Assembly: GCA_041684965.1 (NCBI GenBank)
Contig: JAWLGR010000017.1
Coordinates: 35,725 to 99,724, forward strand
DNA length: 64,000 nt
Source of the DNA: Mariniphaga sp041684965
GTDB lineage: Bacteria; Bacteroidota; Bacteroidia; Bacteroidales; Prolixibacteraceae
Direction of reading: 5' to 3'
Positions 8,699 through 16,829 of this stretch are shown piece by piece; within the stretch, counting starts at the first letter, position 1, and each line of letters starts with the position of its first letter. A program made the translations under genes and the position numbers. Under the pieces are notes generated by a model. The model did no database searches and was not told the DNA's origin. It worked only from the letters and a program-made list of their open reading frames with translations.

Positions 8699-9802
8699 TT
8701 ATTTATTGCCAATAATAATTCTGTGTTCAGGACCGGACACTTCAGCAAGATTCACTGTACGAAATGCAAATTCATATCCCGACTCCTTTAATTCCATCTC
8801 AAATTTCGGTTCAACCCGCGACCAATTGCCATTGGGTTTATTTTTCATCTGATATTCTTTCAGATTTGGGGTGTCAGAGGTGAGCTCTACCGACAGTTTA
8901 TTCCCTTTAATTTTTACCTCCGATGCAATCGTATTTGGCGTCCATTCAATCGCATCCCTGTCCTGAATTAATTTCCGGTATTCCGGCTTATCATAAGTCC
9001 AATGAGGTTTCCCTCCCCAAATCCAGGTGTTGTTCCTAAAAAATTCATCTTCATACATGATATTCATTTCACGATGCTCCGGCCACACGGTGTACATATC
9101 ATTGTTACCATGGAAACCAATCCAGGTATATGTCTGGGCGCTCCGTTCCTTTTTCGTTCCCGTTTCCGGATCTTCGTCAATAACAACCCGGCCGGGGCCT
9201 TTTACTTTGACAATATCTGCGGCCTTATTCTTTAAGTATTCCTCCCGCACCTCGAGGGAGGATAACGGAATGCCATTTTTCTCAAAATGATGGTCGTATT
9301 TGGCATCCGACAAAAACCATTTGTTGTATCCGTTCAGCCAGATTTCATTGATCCCGTGGTGTCCGTCGGGTCCCCCCTTTACCCCAGGACCTGCTCCCAG
9401 CGTTCGGGATACGTATCCGTATGCATTCATAATGGCATTCTGAATCTGCATGTAATGACCGCAATGATAACCCTGCCCTTCCATAGCCAAATCCAGCATC
9501 TGTTCAACTTCATTGTTTCCCGGATAAGGATCGCCATGATCGTCAATTTTTACTTTCGATTTGATCCAATGCCGAAGCATGAGAATGCGTTTCAATTCAT
9601 CGGTTTCTCCATGAAAGATAGTATCCAGCTGGTATTTTTCAATCAACCTGCCGAATTTTGGAGAGGTGAGATCTTCGAAGGAATTAAAAACAGTATTGGG
9701 TTTATATTGAGGATTTTCAACAGCTATTTGGGTATATTCATTCTTCCCGCACCCAATCAATAACAACAGAAAAAATATATAGAATAACTTTTTAGCTTTC
9801 AT
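8699..9802 (-). CDS. Transglutaminase-like lipoprotein (paralogue 3), first gene of the operon
   Basis: The 367-residue paralogue has lipobox LIGC. Its triad is Cys in GYHCGHY, His in GHHGINEIW and Asp in FLSDAKYDHH, and it has the same C-terminal Ig-like domain ('LAEVSGPEHRIII'). It is the most upstream gene of the minus-strand run and diverges from the uroporphyrinogen-decarboxylase-like gene at 9927 across a 124-bp A/T-rich gap that must hold the operon promoter. I did not find a convincing TTTG/TAnnTTTG pair on this strand. Among the four paralogues it resembles the one at 14481 in its N-terminal region (both have the block 'DLTSPKF'). Confidence 0.85.
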   Translation of the reverse strand: MKAKKLFYIFFLLLLIGCGKNEYTQIAVENPQYKPNTVFNSFEDLTSPKFGRLIEKYQLDTIFHGETDELKRILMLRHWIKSKVKIDDHGDPYPGNNEVEQMLDLAMEGQGYHCGHYMQIQNAIMNAYGYVSRTLGAGPGVKGGPDGHHGINEIWLNGYNKWFLSDAKYDHHFEKNGIPLSSLEVREEYLKNKAADIVKVKGPGRVVIDEDPETGTKKERSAQTYTWIGFHGNNDMYTVWPEHREMNIMYEDEFFRNNTWIWGGKPHWTYDKPEYRKLIQDRDAIEWTPNTIASEVKIKGNKLSVELTSDTPNLKEYQMKNKPNGNWSRVEPKFEMELKESGYEFAFRTVNLAEVSGPEHRIIIGNK

Positions 9803-9878
9803 TTCATTTTTATTAGAATTTTTGTAAAATTAAAAAGTTTTGTTTTTTTGCCAAAACCTTATGAATTATAATTTCTTT

Positions 9879-9886
9879 TAATTTTG
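9879..9886 (+). promoter_or_regulatory. Possible Bacteroidota -7 promoter element
   Basis: TAATTTTG fits TAnnTTTG and lies 40 bp before the ATG at 9927. No clear TTTG is found 18-21 bp upstream, so this is a half-site only. Confidence 0.3.
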
Positions 9887-9926
9887 CATTCTACTTTTAT
9901 AAAAAATTAATGAGTATCTAATTCCA

Positions 9927-11090
9927 ATGATAATGACACCAAAAGAGCGTTTTATTACAGCACTGAACAGAAATAAACCCGACAGGTTACCGGTTACTAC
10001 CCATCATGTTATGCCCTCCTTTCTAAAAAACTATATGAATGGAATATCGGATCAGGATTTTTTTAACACTTTTGGGCTCGACCCCATAAACTGGGTAATG
10101 GCTTATGATTGTTCTCCTGGAAATGGGGAATATTTCGATCCGGAACACCTTGAAATGGGATTTCTTGAAGCACGAAGGGTGGTATCGGATAACTGGCAGG
10201 TTAAAATAGAAAAGCTTGACGGGCTCTCCTATCCGACCGAACGGTTCAACATTATTACCCCCAAAAAAACCTTATCCATGGTAATGCAATCCGATCAGCA
10301 TTCAGCGTGGATAAAAGAGCGGTTGATAAAGGAGAAATCAGATATTGATGTGGTTGCAAAATATATGACCAAGCCAAAATGCAACGTCGGAGAAATAAAC
10401 AAGGCAGCTGAAGAGTACGGCACCCGGGGTTTATTACGTGGTCATATTATGGCTTTTGAAGGATTTGGACAACCGGGGTGCTGGCAGGACGCGGCTTGTT
10501 TATATGGAATTGAAAACCTGATAATGGCAACTTTTGAAGACCCCACGTGGGTACACCAATTCCTTGCAATTCTTCAGGAAAGAAAAAAATTCTACATCGA
10601 ATCGATGAAAGGTGCCAGATACGATTTGCTCGAACTCGGTGGTGGTGATGCCTCCACAACAGTTATCTCTCCCGATATTTTTAATGAGTTTGTTGCACCT
10701 TACGATTCTGTCCTGATAGAAACGGCTCATCAGGCAGGGCAGAGAATTGTTTATCATACATGCGGCGGGATGATGCCGATACTGGAAGACATTGCTGCAA
10801 TGAAACCCGATGCCATGGAAACTTTTACTCCCGTTGATATGGGAGCTGATGTTATACTGGGCGAGGCAAAAAAAAGAATTGGGGACAAAGTATGTATGAT
10901 TGGCGGATTTGATCAATTCCATTTTTTTAACGGATGCAGCGAAGCAGATGTAAGGAAAGAAGTACGGCGTTGTTTTAACGAAGCCGGCACTGATGGCGGA
11001 TTTATCCTGTCGCCCTCCGACCATTTCTTTGATGCCGAACTGAACCTCATTGAAGCATTCGCTGATGAGGCACGAAAATGTACGTATTAA
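9927..11090 (+). CDS. Uroporphyrinogen decarboxylase-like (URO-D superfamily) protein
   Basis: The 387-residue cytoplasmic protein has the URO-D barrel. It opens with the family start 'TPKERFITALNRNKPDRLPV' and has a late 'HTCGGMMPILEDI' block like the His-Cys-Gly of corrinoid methyltransferase relatives. True heme-pathway HemE proteins begin with a different arginine-rich motif, and there are no heme genes nearby. Most likely this is one of the many URO-D-like proteins of catabolic clusters, possibly a methyltransferase or demethylase. The second ATG (9933) is an alternative start. The gene is monocistronic or read with the PepSY pair 80 bp downstream, and it diverges from the transglutaminase operon. 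Confidence 0.8.
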   Translation: MIMTPKERFITALNRNKPDRLPVTTHHVMPSFLKNYMNGISDQDFFNTFGLDPINWVMAYDCSPGNGEYFDPEHLEMGFLEARRVVSDNWQVKIEKLDGLSYPTERFNIITPKKTLSMVMQSDQHSAWIKERLIKEKSDIDVVAKYMTKPKCNVGEINKAAEEYGTRGLLRGHIMAFEGFGQPGCWQDAACLYGIENLIMATFEDPTWVHQFLAILQERKKFYIESMKGARYDLLELGGGDASTTVISPDIFNEFVAPYDSVLIETAHQAGQRIVYHTCGGMMPILEDIAAMKPDAMETFTPVDMGADVILGEAKKRIGDKVCMIGGFDQFHFFNGCSEADVRKEVRRCFNEAGTDGGFILSPSDHFFDAELNLIEAFADEARKCTY

Positions 11091-11170
11091 TACCAATAAG
11101 CAATTCTTTCAAGTACTAATTTAAAAACCATAATCGGGCAAACTGGATGGGTTTTAAAAGTTTTTTGTAA

Positions 11171-11782
11171 GTGCAAAAAAAATCAGGTAACAAGCTGTTC
11201 AAATACCTTTATAAGTTTCATATTTATGGAGGACTCTTCAGCTCTGCATTCTTTATAATTATCGGGATAACTTCTATTAATTACAACCACCCCAACCTGT
11301 TAAAAAAAGAGAAATTCAGAGAAAAAACCTATTATAAACAGTTTACTTTTAAATCAGACAGTACCGATATAATTGTGCAACACGCTACCGACAGTCTGAA
11401 ACTTTTTGGTCACCGCCCCTGGTGGATGCAGGGGAGAGATAAGGAAAATAATTTTTATTTTCAGATAATCAGACCGGGAAAACAATACCTGATAGTAGTT
11501 CTGGAAGATGAAAAGCAGTTAAAAGTTACAGAACGATCGATGGGAATTATCCATGCCCTTTCAGGAATGCATGTTGCATCAGGCGGATTGCCAAAATCAA
11601 CAGTATTTTCAATCTGGTCAGTCTATTCCCACGCTGCAGTTTTGACGGGACTCATTTCATTATTTCTTAGTATCTATTTCTGGTTGAAAAAATCAAAACT
11701 CAAAAGGTGGCAATGGATAGGAACCGGCAGTGCTTTTGCAATTTCTTTAACATTCATACTTTATATATGGCTAATCGGTTAA
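11171..11782 (+). CDS. PepSY-type membrane protein, first of an overlapping pair
   Basis: The 203-residue protein has one membrane segment near residues 15-35 and two more at about 150-170 and 182-202. The loop between them faces the periplasm and contains 'GIIHALSGMHVASG', the His-rich helix typical of PepSY-associated (PiuB-like) proteins. GTG at 11171 is the first available start, since a TAA codon lies immediately before it in frame; no strong ribosome site is visible. The 3' end overlaps the next gene by 16 bp. Family members are linked to iron or heme uptake or flavin reduction at the inner membrane; the specific role here is not known. Confidence 0.65.
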   Translation: MQKKSGNKLFKYLYKFHIYGGLFSSAFFIIIGITSINYNHPNLLKKEKFREKTYYKQFTFKSDSTDIIVQHATDSLKLFGHRPWWMQGRDKENNFYFQIIRPGKQYLIVVLEDEKQLKVTERSMGIIHALSGMHVASGGLPKSTVFSIWSVYSHAAVLTGLISLFLSIYFWLKKSKLKRWQWIGTGSAFAISLTFILYIWLIG

Positions 11783-12366
11783 AATTCAGGAAAATATTAA
11801 GAAAAATCCACCTGGCTTCAAGTATTGTTATTTTTGCCTATCTGTTGATGTATTTTGTTACTGCTTTTATTTTAATCAGGCACGATTGGTTTCCCCATGC
11901 CAGTCCTGTAACAACAAGACAAACAGTCGATTTTAAAATTGAATCCAAATCAACCGATTTTACATCACTGACTCCGGCAATAAAAAAACATTTAGATATC
12001 ACAGGCAGGACAGATATTCCATTTCAAAGAAAAGACGGTTGCTGGGTTTACAATGTTTATCGACCAGGAATAAGCCATCATATTGTCCTGAATCAGGAAC
12101 AAGAAAAGCTTACAGTGTCAACAACAGAACAACTCACTGTAGCAAGAGTTTCGAGCCGGTTGCATTTGATGCGGTTTTACAAGGGAAGCATTAAATATTA
12201 CATCTGGGCCTTTTTTTACGATTTATCTGCCATTTCGATGCTTTTATTTGGACTATCCGGAATTCTTATCTGGTTGAAAATGAAAAAAGCATACAGAAAT
12301 GGCTTGTATTATCTTCTTTCCGGAACAGCAATTTCGGTGGCAGTGTTGGTTTATTTACTGATTTGA
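11767..12366 (+). CDS. PepSY-type membrane protein, second of the pair
   Basis: I place the start at the ATG at 11767 (protein begins MANRLKFRKILRKIHLASS), giving 199 residues. An upstream in-frame GTG at 11707 would add 20 residues with no signal character and overlap the previous gene by 76 bp. The protein has a first membrane helix at about 14-36, a periplasmic loop with 'RVSSRLHLMRFYKGS', and two C-terminal helices. The architecture matches its neighbour, so the two probably form one complex. The conserved His residues near helix 1 and in the loop would suit heme binding, which is inference only. Confidence 0.65.
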   Translation: MANRLKFRKILRKIHLASSIVIFAYLLMYFVTAFILIRHDWFPHASPVTTRQTVDFKIESKSTDFTSLTPAIKKHLDITGRTDIPFQRKDGCWVYNVYRPGISHHIVLNQEQEKLTVSTTEQLTVARVSSRLHLMRFYKGSIKYYIWAFFYDLSAISMLLFGLSGILIWLKMKKAYRNGLYYLLSGTAISVAVLVYLLI

Positions 12367-13034
12367 TGATTTTAAGTTCAACTGTTTGGCTTTTGAAATA
12401 AAGCAACTTTTTTGATAAAATTAATAATTAGATGTCATCAGGTAGCTTCAGATATATTTTATTTTTCTTACAATACTAATTAATCTCCCGATGTAAAAAC
12501 CCGCTCTAAGAATTTCATCGCAGGAGATATTCTTTATATCTTCCCGGCAATCAGCTCCTCTATCCTTCTCCCATTACAAATTCGCTACAAATTCGCTATA
12601 AATTCGCTACAAATTCGTGATTTTGCGAATTTGTAGCGAATTTGTTCCGAATTTAATGCGAATTTAAACCGGTGATGAATCAGAGTTATTTCTTCGGAAC
12701 AGCTCACAGACTATTCCTACCTGACAGCAGTAAGCACTAAAAATTAGTTACAGGCTAAAAACGAAAAATACGGTCAATTACAATAGCAATTAATATAAAT
12801 ATCCCCAATAAAATCAGGCTTGCTGGTGGATATTTGGGAGGAATAAATCACCGGGTTTAACTAACCAATCCCGGGAACAACCTGATATTCTGAGTACCGG
12901 AATGACTTCCAATAGCTGGTTGTTTGTAAAACCATTGGTCATTGATATACCTGGAAAGAAGAATCGGCTGTTCAATACTTGGTTTTCACCAATGCCGGGT
13001 TAAAGCGCAGTGTAAATAACACTATAGCCTTCTG
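12367..13034. other. Non-coding gap with an 11-bp-unit inverted repeat
   Basis: There is no convincing gene in these 668 bp. The region separates the PepSY pair from the convergent sugar-porter gene. Its only strong structure is the repeat at 12578-12665. A 33-codon frame at 12902-13003 has no recognisable features. Confidence 0.6.
12578..12665. repeat. 11-bp unit repeat arranged as a long imperfect hairpin
   Basis: The left arm holds four copies of AAATTCG followed by CTAC or CTAT (11-bp period). After a short loop around 12618-12624, the right arm holds the reverse complement (CGAATTT with GTAG, GTTC or AATG spacers). The arms pair over about 40 bp with a few mismatches. A second, diverged copy is at 49345-49421. 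Confidence 0.85.
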
Positions 13035-14468
13035 TCATTCGCTGTAGGAATGTTTTACGGATTCAACATGAGCCTCACTCTCCCGGAGGTTTTCTTCAAT
13101 AGCTTCCAGCGATAATCCTTTGGTTTCAGGAATTTTCTTTAAAATAAACGGTACGGGGATACAACACAGGGCAAATATAAAAAACGTGCCTGAAGGAGTA
13201 AGGTTCTCCAGCATCCATGGTACAACCTGTCCGATTATTGCAGTTCCAACCCATAAAGCAAGTGTTGCAACCGACATGGCACGTCCACGAATCCGGGTTG
13301 GGTAAATCTCAGACAACAATACCCATATAACAGGACCGTAACCTATAGCAAAAGAGGTAATGAAAGTCAGGATAAACAACATCAACAGAAAACCGGTGGT
13401 TTGCCCCACCATAAACAGTATGCCTACAATAACCAGTGAAACAAACATACCGCTGACACCTCCCAGCATAAGTTTTTTTCTGCCGTACCTGTCAATGGTC
13501 ATAATAGCATAAATGGTAGCAAGCATATTTACCAAACCTATAATTACCTGACCACCAAATGCGTCGCTGAGTTTCAATCCGGCCTCTTCCATAATACGTG
13601 GTCCGTAATAGATAATTGCATTTATGCCTGTAAACTGTGAAAGAATTCCCAATCCAATACCGGCAAACAGTGTTACTTTCGTGCTTTTAGAAAACAAAGA
13701 CTTCCAGGAGCTGTTTTTCTCTTTCAAAATTGCTGCTCTGATTGATTCCATCTGTGATTGAATAGTATCAGGTGGATTGATTCTTGCCAAGACACTTCTT
13801 GCTTTTCCGCTTTTATTTTTTGCCACCAACCATCTTGGGCTGGATGGAACAAAAAACATCAGTATTAAGAATAACAATGCCGGCAAGATTTCACTTCCAA
13901 ACATTGCCCTCCAGGCTTCATTGATTAATATCGGGTTTAAAAATCTATTCGCTTCAACCATCCCGGTCGTTTCACTAATTCTTAAAAAAAACGCATTGGC
14001 AAAATAAGCACTTACAATACCAATTGTAATTGCAAACTGATAGATAGCAACCATTCGTCCACGGATATTTGCCGGTGATACTTCCGAGATATAAAGCGGG
14101 GAAACCATAGAGGCAATACCTACTCCCATTCCTCCAAGCAATCTGTACAGAATCAATTCTGTATAGGAAACACTGAAAGCACATCCGATAGCTGAAACTG
14201 AAAACAAAAAACCAGATACAATCAATGAACTCTTTCTTCCAAATTTATCAGACATTGCCCCGGCAGTACTAACGCCAATTATACAGCCTACCAATGCCGA
14301 ACTGACGAACCAGCCTTCCATTGCAGTACTCAGGTTAAATCCTGATTTTACAAAGCTGATGGTACCAGAAATTACTGCAGTATCATAGCCAAACAAAAAT
14401 CCGCCCATTGCGGCTGTGAATGATATAAAGAATAAGTAGCCCTGGTTGTAGTTTCGATTTTTGGTCAT
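13035..14468 (-). CDS. Sugar-porter family MFS transporter
   Basis: The 477-residue inner-membrane protein has twelve predicted helices and the marks of the sugar porter family (relatives of XylE, AraE and GalP). These are 'GFLFGYDTAVISG' in helix 1, 'DKFGRK' between helices 2 and 3, 'SPLYISEVSPANIRGR' in the middle, 'GINAIIYYGPRI' in helix 7, 'DRYGRKK' later, and the C-terminal 'PETKG'. Such proteins carry monosaccharides with protons. The gene starts 12 bp after the fourth transglutaminase-like gene, so the two are almost certainly co-transcribed, linking that enzyme family to uptake of a sugar. The exact sugar cannot be read from the sequence. Confidence 0.92.
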   Translation of the reverse strand: MTKNRNYNQGYLFFISFTAAMGGFLFGYDTAVISGTISFVKSGFNLSTAMEGWFVSSALVGCIIGVSTAGAMSDKFGRKSSLIVSGFLFSVSAIGCAFSVSYTELILYRLLGGMGVGIASMVSPLYISEVSPANIRGRMVAIYQFAITIGIVSAYFANAFFLRISETTGMVEANRFLNPILINEAWRAMFGSEILPALLFLILMFFVPSSPRWLVAKNKSGKARSVLARINPPDTIQSQMESIRAAILKEKNSSWKSLFSKSTKVTLFAGIGLGILSQFTGINAIIYYGPRIMEEAGLKLSDAFGGQVIIGLVNMLATIYAIMTIDRYGRKKLMLGGVSGMFVSLVIVGILFMVGQTTGFLLMLFILTFITSFAIGYGPVIWVLLSEIYPTRIRGRAMSVATLALWVGTAIIGQVVPWMLENLTPSGTFFIFALCCIPVPFILKKIPETKGLSLEAIEENLRESEAHVESVKHSYSE

Positions 14469-14480
14469 AGTTTATCAAAT

Positions 14481-15584
14481 TTATTTCTTCTCAAAAACAA
14501 CTTTATGTTCTGGTCCGGGAACTCCTGCAAGGTTGACCGACCGAACTGCAAAAGCAGGATTACTGCCCTTCAATTCCAGTGAAAATACATCATATGTCCT
14601 GTTCCAGTTCCTCGATGGGAGTTCCTTAATTTGGTATTCCTTAAAATTTGGAGTATCAGATTGCAATCTGATTTGAGCTGTATTTTTATCAATTTCTATA
14701 CTTGATTCAATGGTATTGGGAGTCCAGTTAATGGCATCGCGATCTTCAACAAGGGTTAAAATTCCGGGATTATTGTATGCCCAGTGAGGCCTTCCGCTGC
14801 GTATCCAGGGATTGTTTTTATGATACGTGTCGTTGTACCACAGCACAGTTTCCTTATGGTTGGGCCAAACTGTAAACATATTGCCGTTGATCTGCCAGGT
14901 AATATAGGTGAATGTCCGGATAAAGTCCTCTTTGCTTTCACCGATTTCTTCATCGAACTCCGTTGGAACCAAATCCGGTCCCTTCAGCATTACTACATCC
15001 TTACCTTTGTTCTTCAGGAATTCGTCCCGTATTTCCAAAGCCGATAAAGGCACACCATCTTTTTCGAAGTGGTGCTCGTATTTGGCATCAATTACCATCC
15101 ACTTGTTGTACCGGTTAAGCCACACCTCATTGGTTCCGTGATGCGGGTCAAACTCCCGGGGAACACCCGGGCCTGCCCCCAGGAAACGGGTAATGTACCC
15201 ATAGGCATTTAATATGCCGTGTTGAACGGTTGCAAAATGACCGCAATGAAACCCTTCCCCCTGAAGTGCTGCATCAAGAATCCCTTCAACAGCTCCTTTC
15301 CCGCTGTAATTTGGATTATCCAGATCGATTGCAATATGCGATTTAATCCAGTGACGTAATAAAATGATTCGTTTAAATTCATCCGTCTCCCCATGAAACA
15401 GGGTGTCCAGCTGATACTTCTCAATCAGATTAGTAAATTTGGGAGAAGTCAAATCCTCAAAGTTGGCAAAAACAACATTTGGTTTGAATTCGGGGTTTTG
15501 TATCTCTGCCTGTTTATACTCTTTTGGACTACAACCAATAAAAAATAAAAAGATTAGTATAAAAAAAAGTTGTATTCGTTTCAT
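14481..15584 (-). CDS. Transglutaminase-like lipoprotein (paralogue 4)
   Basis: The 367-residue fourth paralogue stands apart from the other three by about 4.7 kb. It has lipobox FIGC and a triad of Cys in GFHCGHF, His in PHHGTNEVW and Asp in MVIDAKYEHH, all retained, with the C-terminal Ig-like domain ending 'LAGVPGPEHKVVF'. It differs from the others in having TNEVW rather than NEIW and KYEHH rather than KYDHH. It lies 12 bp before a sugar-porter gene. Its 5' region has been duplicated upstream (see the repeat at 15579-15840), including pieces resembling its own start codon region. Confidence 0.85.
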   Translation of the reverse strand: MKRIQLFFILIFLFFIGCSPKEYKQAEIQNPEFKPNVVFANFEDLTSPKFTNLIEKYQLDTLFHGETDEFKRIILLRHWIKSHIAIDLDNPNYSGKGAVEGILDAALQGEGFHCGHFATVQHGILNAYGYITRFLGAGPGVPREFDPHHGTNEVWLNRYNKWMVIDAKYEHHFEKDGVPLSALEIRDEFLKNKGKDVVMLKGPDLVPTEFDEEIGESKEDFIRTFTYITWQINGNMFTVWPNHKETVLWYNDTYHKNNPWIRSGRPHWAYNNPGILTLVEDRDAINWTPNTIESSIEIDKNTAQIRLQSDTPNFKEYQIKELPSRNWNRTYDVFSLELKGSNPAFAVRSVNLAGVPGPEHKVVFEKK

Positions 15585-15840
15585 TTCATATGATTAAAAT
15601 TGTAAGTTTTCAATGGTCCGCCAGCTGGCGGATGGAATTCGCATGTCCCGATAGCCATCGGGATTAATAATTTCCGGTTGTTGTATACAACTGCTCACGC
15701 TCATTTCATGCTATTAAAATTGTTTGTTTTCTAAGGTATAGTAAGCCTGCCGGTCGGCAGACAGGGAACCCGCATGTCCCGGTTGCCATCGGGATTAATC
15801 ATCCCCCTGGGCGTAAATATTTTAAATGCTCGTTTCATTT
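15579..15840. repeat. Imperfect direct repeats of the paralogue-4 start region
   Basis: Two units of about 120-130 bp begin at about 15582 and 15700. They share a TTTCAT-led start, an ATTAAAATTGT block, a small palindrome (CCGCCAGCTGGCGG in unit 1), and CGCATGTCCCG..CATCGGGATTAAT near the end. A third partial start (GTTTCATTT) is at about 15832. The units contain no gene. The remaining gap to 16135 shows nothing else I can name. Confidence 0.75.
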
Positions 15841-16135
15841 TATTTATCAGTTTGTAAAAATAGAAAGTTTTTACTTTCACGGTATGTTAACTACGTTATT
15901 TTACTAAACAGCTAATTAAAACGGATATGCAGTCAAAAATCATATAACTTGGTTTCATGATGCAATCGCGAGGGAGCGAGGGGTATTTCACTGCGCACAT
16001 ACTGAGAAATAGAATAGTTTATCAGGTTACTGATGAACGTTTTCTGGTAGCAATAGTGAATATGTTCCAACCCATACAAGCTTATTTGTCCATTATTTAT
16101 TTTAAACGAATATAAATATTTGTATCTTCGTTATT

Positions 16136-16527
16136 ATGGAAGATAGGATTGAAAATATAGATAAAATAATTCATTATTGGAAAGAATCTTCCGACCTCAA
16201 TTATAAGACAATGCATAATCTATTGCATTCAGGGGATTATAGTTGGGCTTTGTTTTTAGGTCATTTAGTTTTGGAAAAATTACTAAAGGCACATTACGTA
16301 AAATCAACGGGCAAACATCCATTTTTCACACATGATTTATTGAGGCTATTAAGAAAATCAGGATTAGCCGCAACAGAAGAAACTGAGCAATGGTTAGATG
16401 ATATTTCGACATTTAATTTAAATGCCAGATCAAACAAGATTTCTACCGGCTTTGTACTAGAGAATTTACCAGCATATGGATTGAAAGAATTGAAATACTA
16501 AGAGAATGGTTGATCAGGAAATTTTAA
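16136..16527 (+). pseudogene. HEPN-domain toxin gene, frameshifted near the 3' end
   Basis: Residues 1-98 read as a minimal HEPN protein: a helix with 'WALFLGHLVLEKLLKAHY', then 'HDLLRLLRKSG' and 'FNLNAR'. The frame then shifts and stops at 16499-16501, giving 121 residues with a meaningless tail. From about 16432 the +2-shifted frame reads KQDFYRLCTREF and then WIERIEILREWL to a stop at 16525-16527, which is the expected HEPN C-terminal helix. The usual Tyr-x-x-Tyr after 'NAR' is missing, so a deletion of about 10 bp near 16430 explains the break. HEPN proteins of this class are RNases neutralised by the adjacent MNT protein. A sequencing error cannot be excluded. Confidence 0.7.
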
Positions 16528-16820
16528 ACACAGTAAAACAATATATAAATCTAATACCCAAAGAAATTGGGGTTAAGAAAGCATACCTTTTGGGTTCTTA
16601 TGCCAGGGGAAAAGAAAGAGAGGAAAGTGATTTCGACATTGCTGTTATCGTGGAAAACATGCCTGACTTTTTTATAATTCAAAGATTGTTAATGCGATTA
16701 AGAAGAAATGTTGACCTTCGGATTGAACCTCATCCAATAATGGAAAAAGATTTCAATTCCTCCAATCCTTTTGCCTGGGAAATTGAAAAAAATGGTATTA
16801 AAGTTTACCCTGCAAAATGA
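16506..16820 (+). CDS. MNT-family minimal nucleotidyltransferase antitoxin
   Basis: The 104-residue protein has the nucleotidyltransferase signature GSYARGKEREESDFD (residues 30-44) and a third acidic residue in 'VDLRIEP', so the active site looks intact. MNT proteins pair with HEPN toxins and act by AMP-ylating or sequestering them. The start ATG lies 5 bp after the premature stop of the HEPN gene and inside the predicted original HEPN C-terminus (overlap of about 22 bp). This is the usual overlapping layout for the pair. With its partner broken, it may be an orphan. Confidence 0.85.
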   Translation: MVDQEILNTVKQYINLIPKEIGVKKAYLLGSYARGKEREESDFDIAVIVENMPDFFIIQRLLMRLRRNVDLRIEPHPIMEKDFNSSNPFAWEIEKNGIKVYPAK

Positions 16821-16829
16821 AAAACTTCT

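Noticed and set aside
7935..8852. A 305-codon open frame on the plus strand
   Set aside because: It is the antisense of the transglutaminase-like genes, spans the junction of two of them, and has a composition rich in Cys, Ile and Phe with no domain.
9927..11090. hemE (uroporphyrinogen decarboxylase of heme synthesis)
   Set aside because: It lacks the arginine-rich N-terminal motif of true HemE and has no heme-pathway neighbours; only the superfamily is supported.
12578..12665. Possible CRISPR array or replication iterons
   Set aside because: The unit is 11 bp with no spacers, and the two arms are complementary; no cas, replication or partition genes are nearby.
12902..13003. A 33-codon plus-strand frame before the sugar-porter gene
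   Set aside because: It is too short, with no family resemblance and no promoter or ribosome site.
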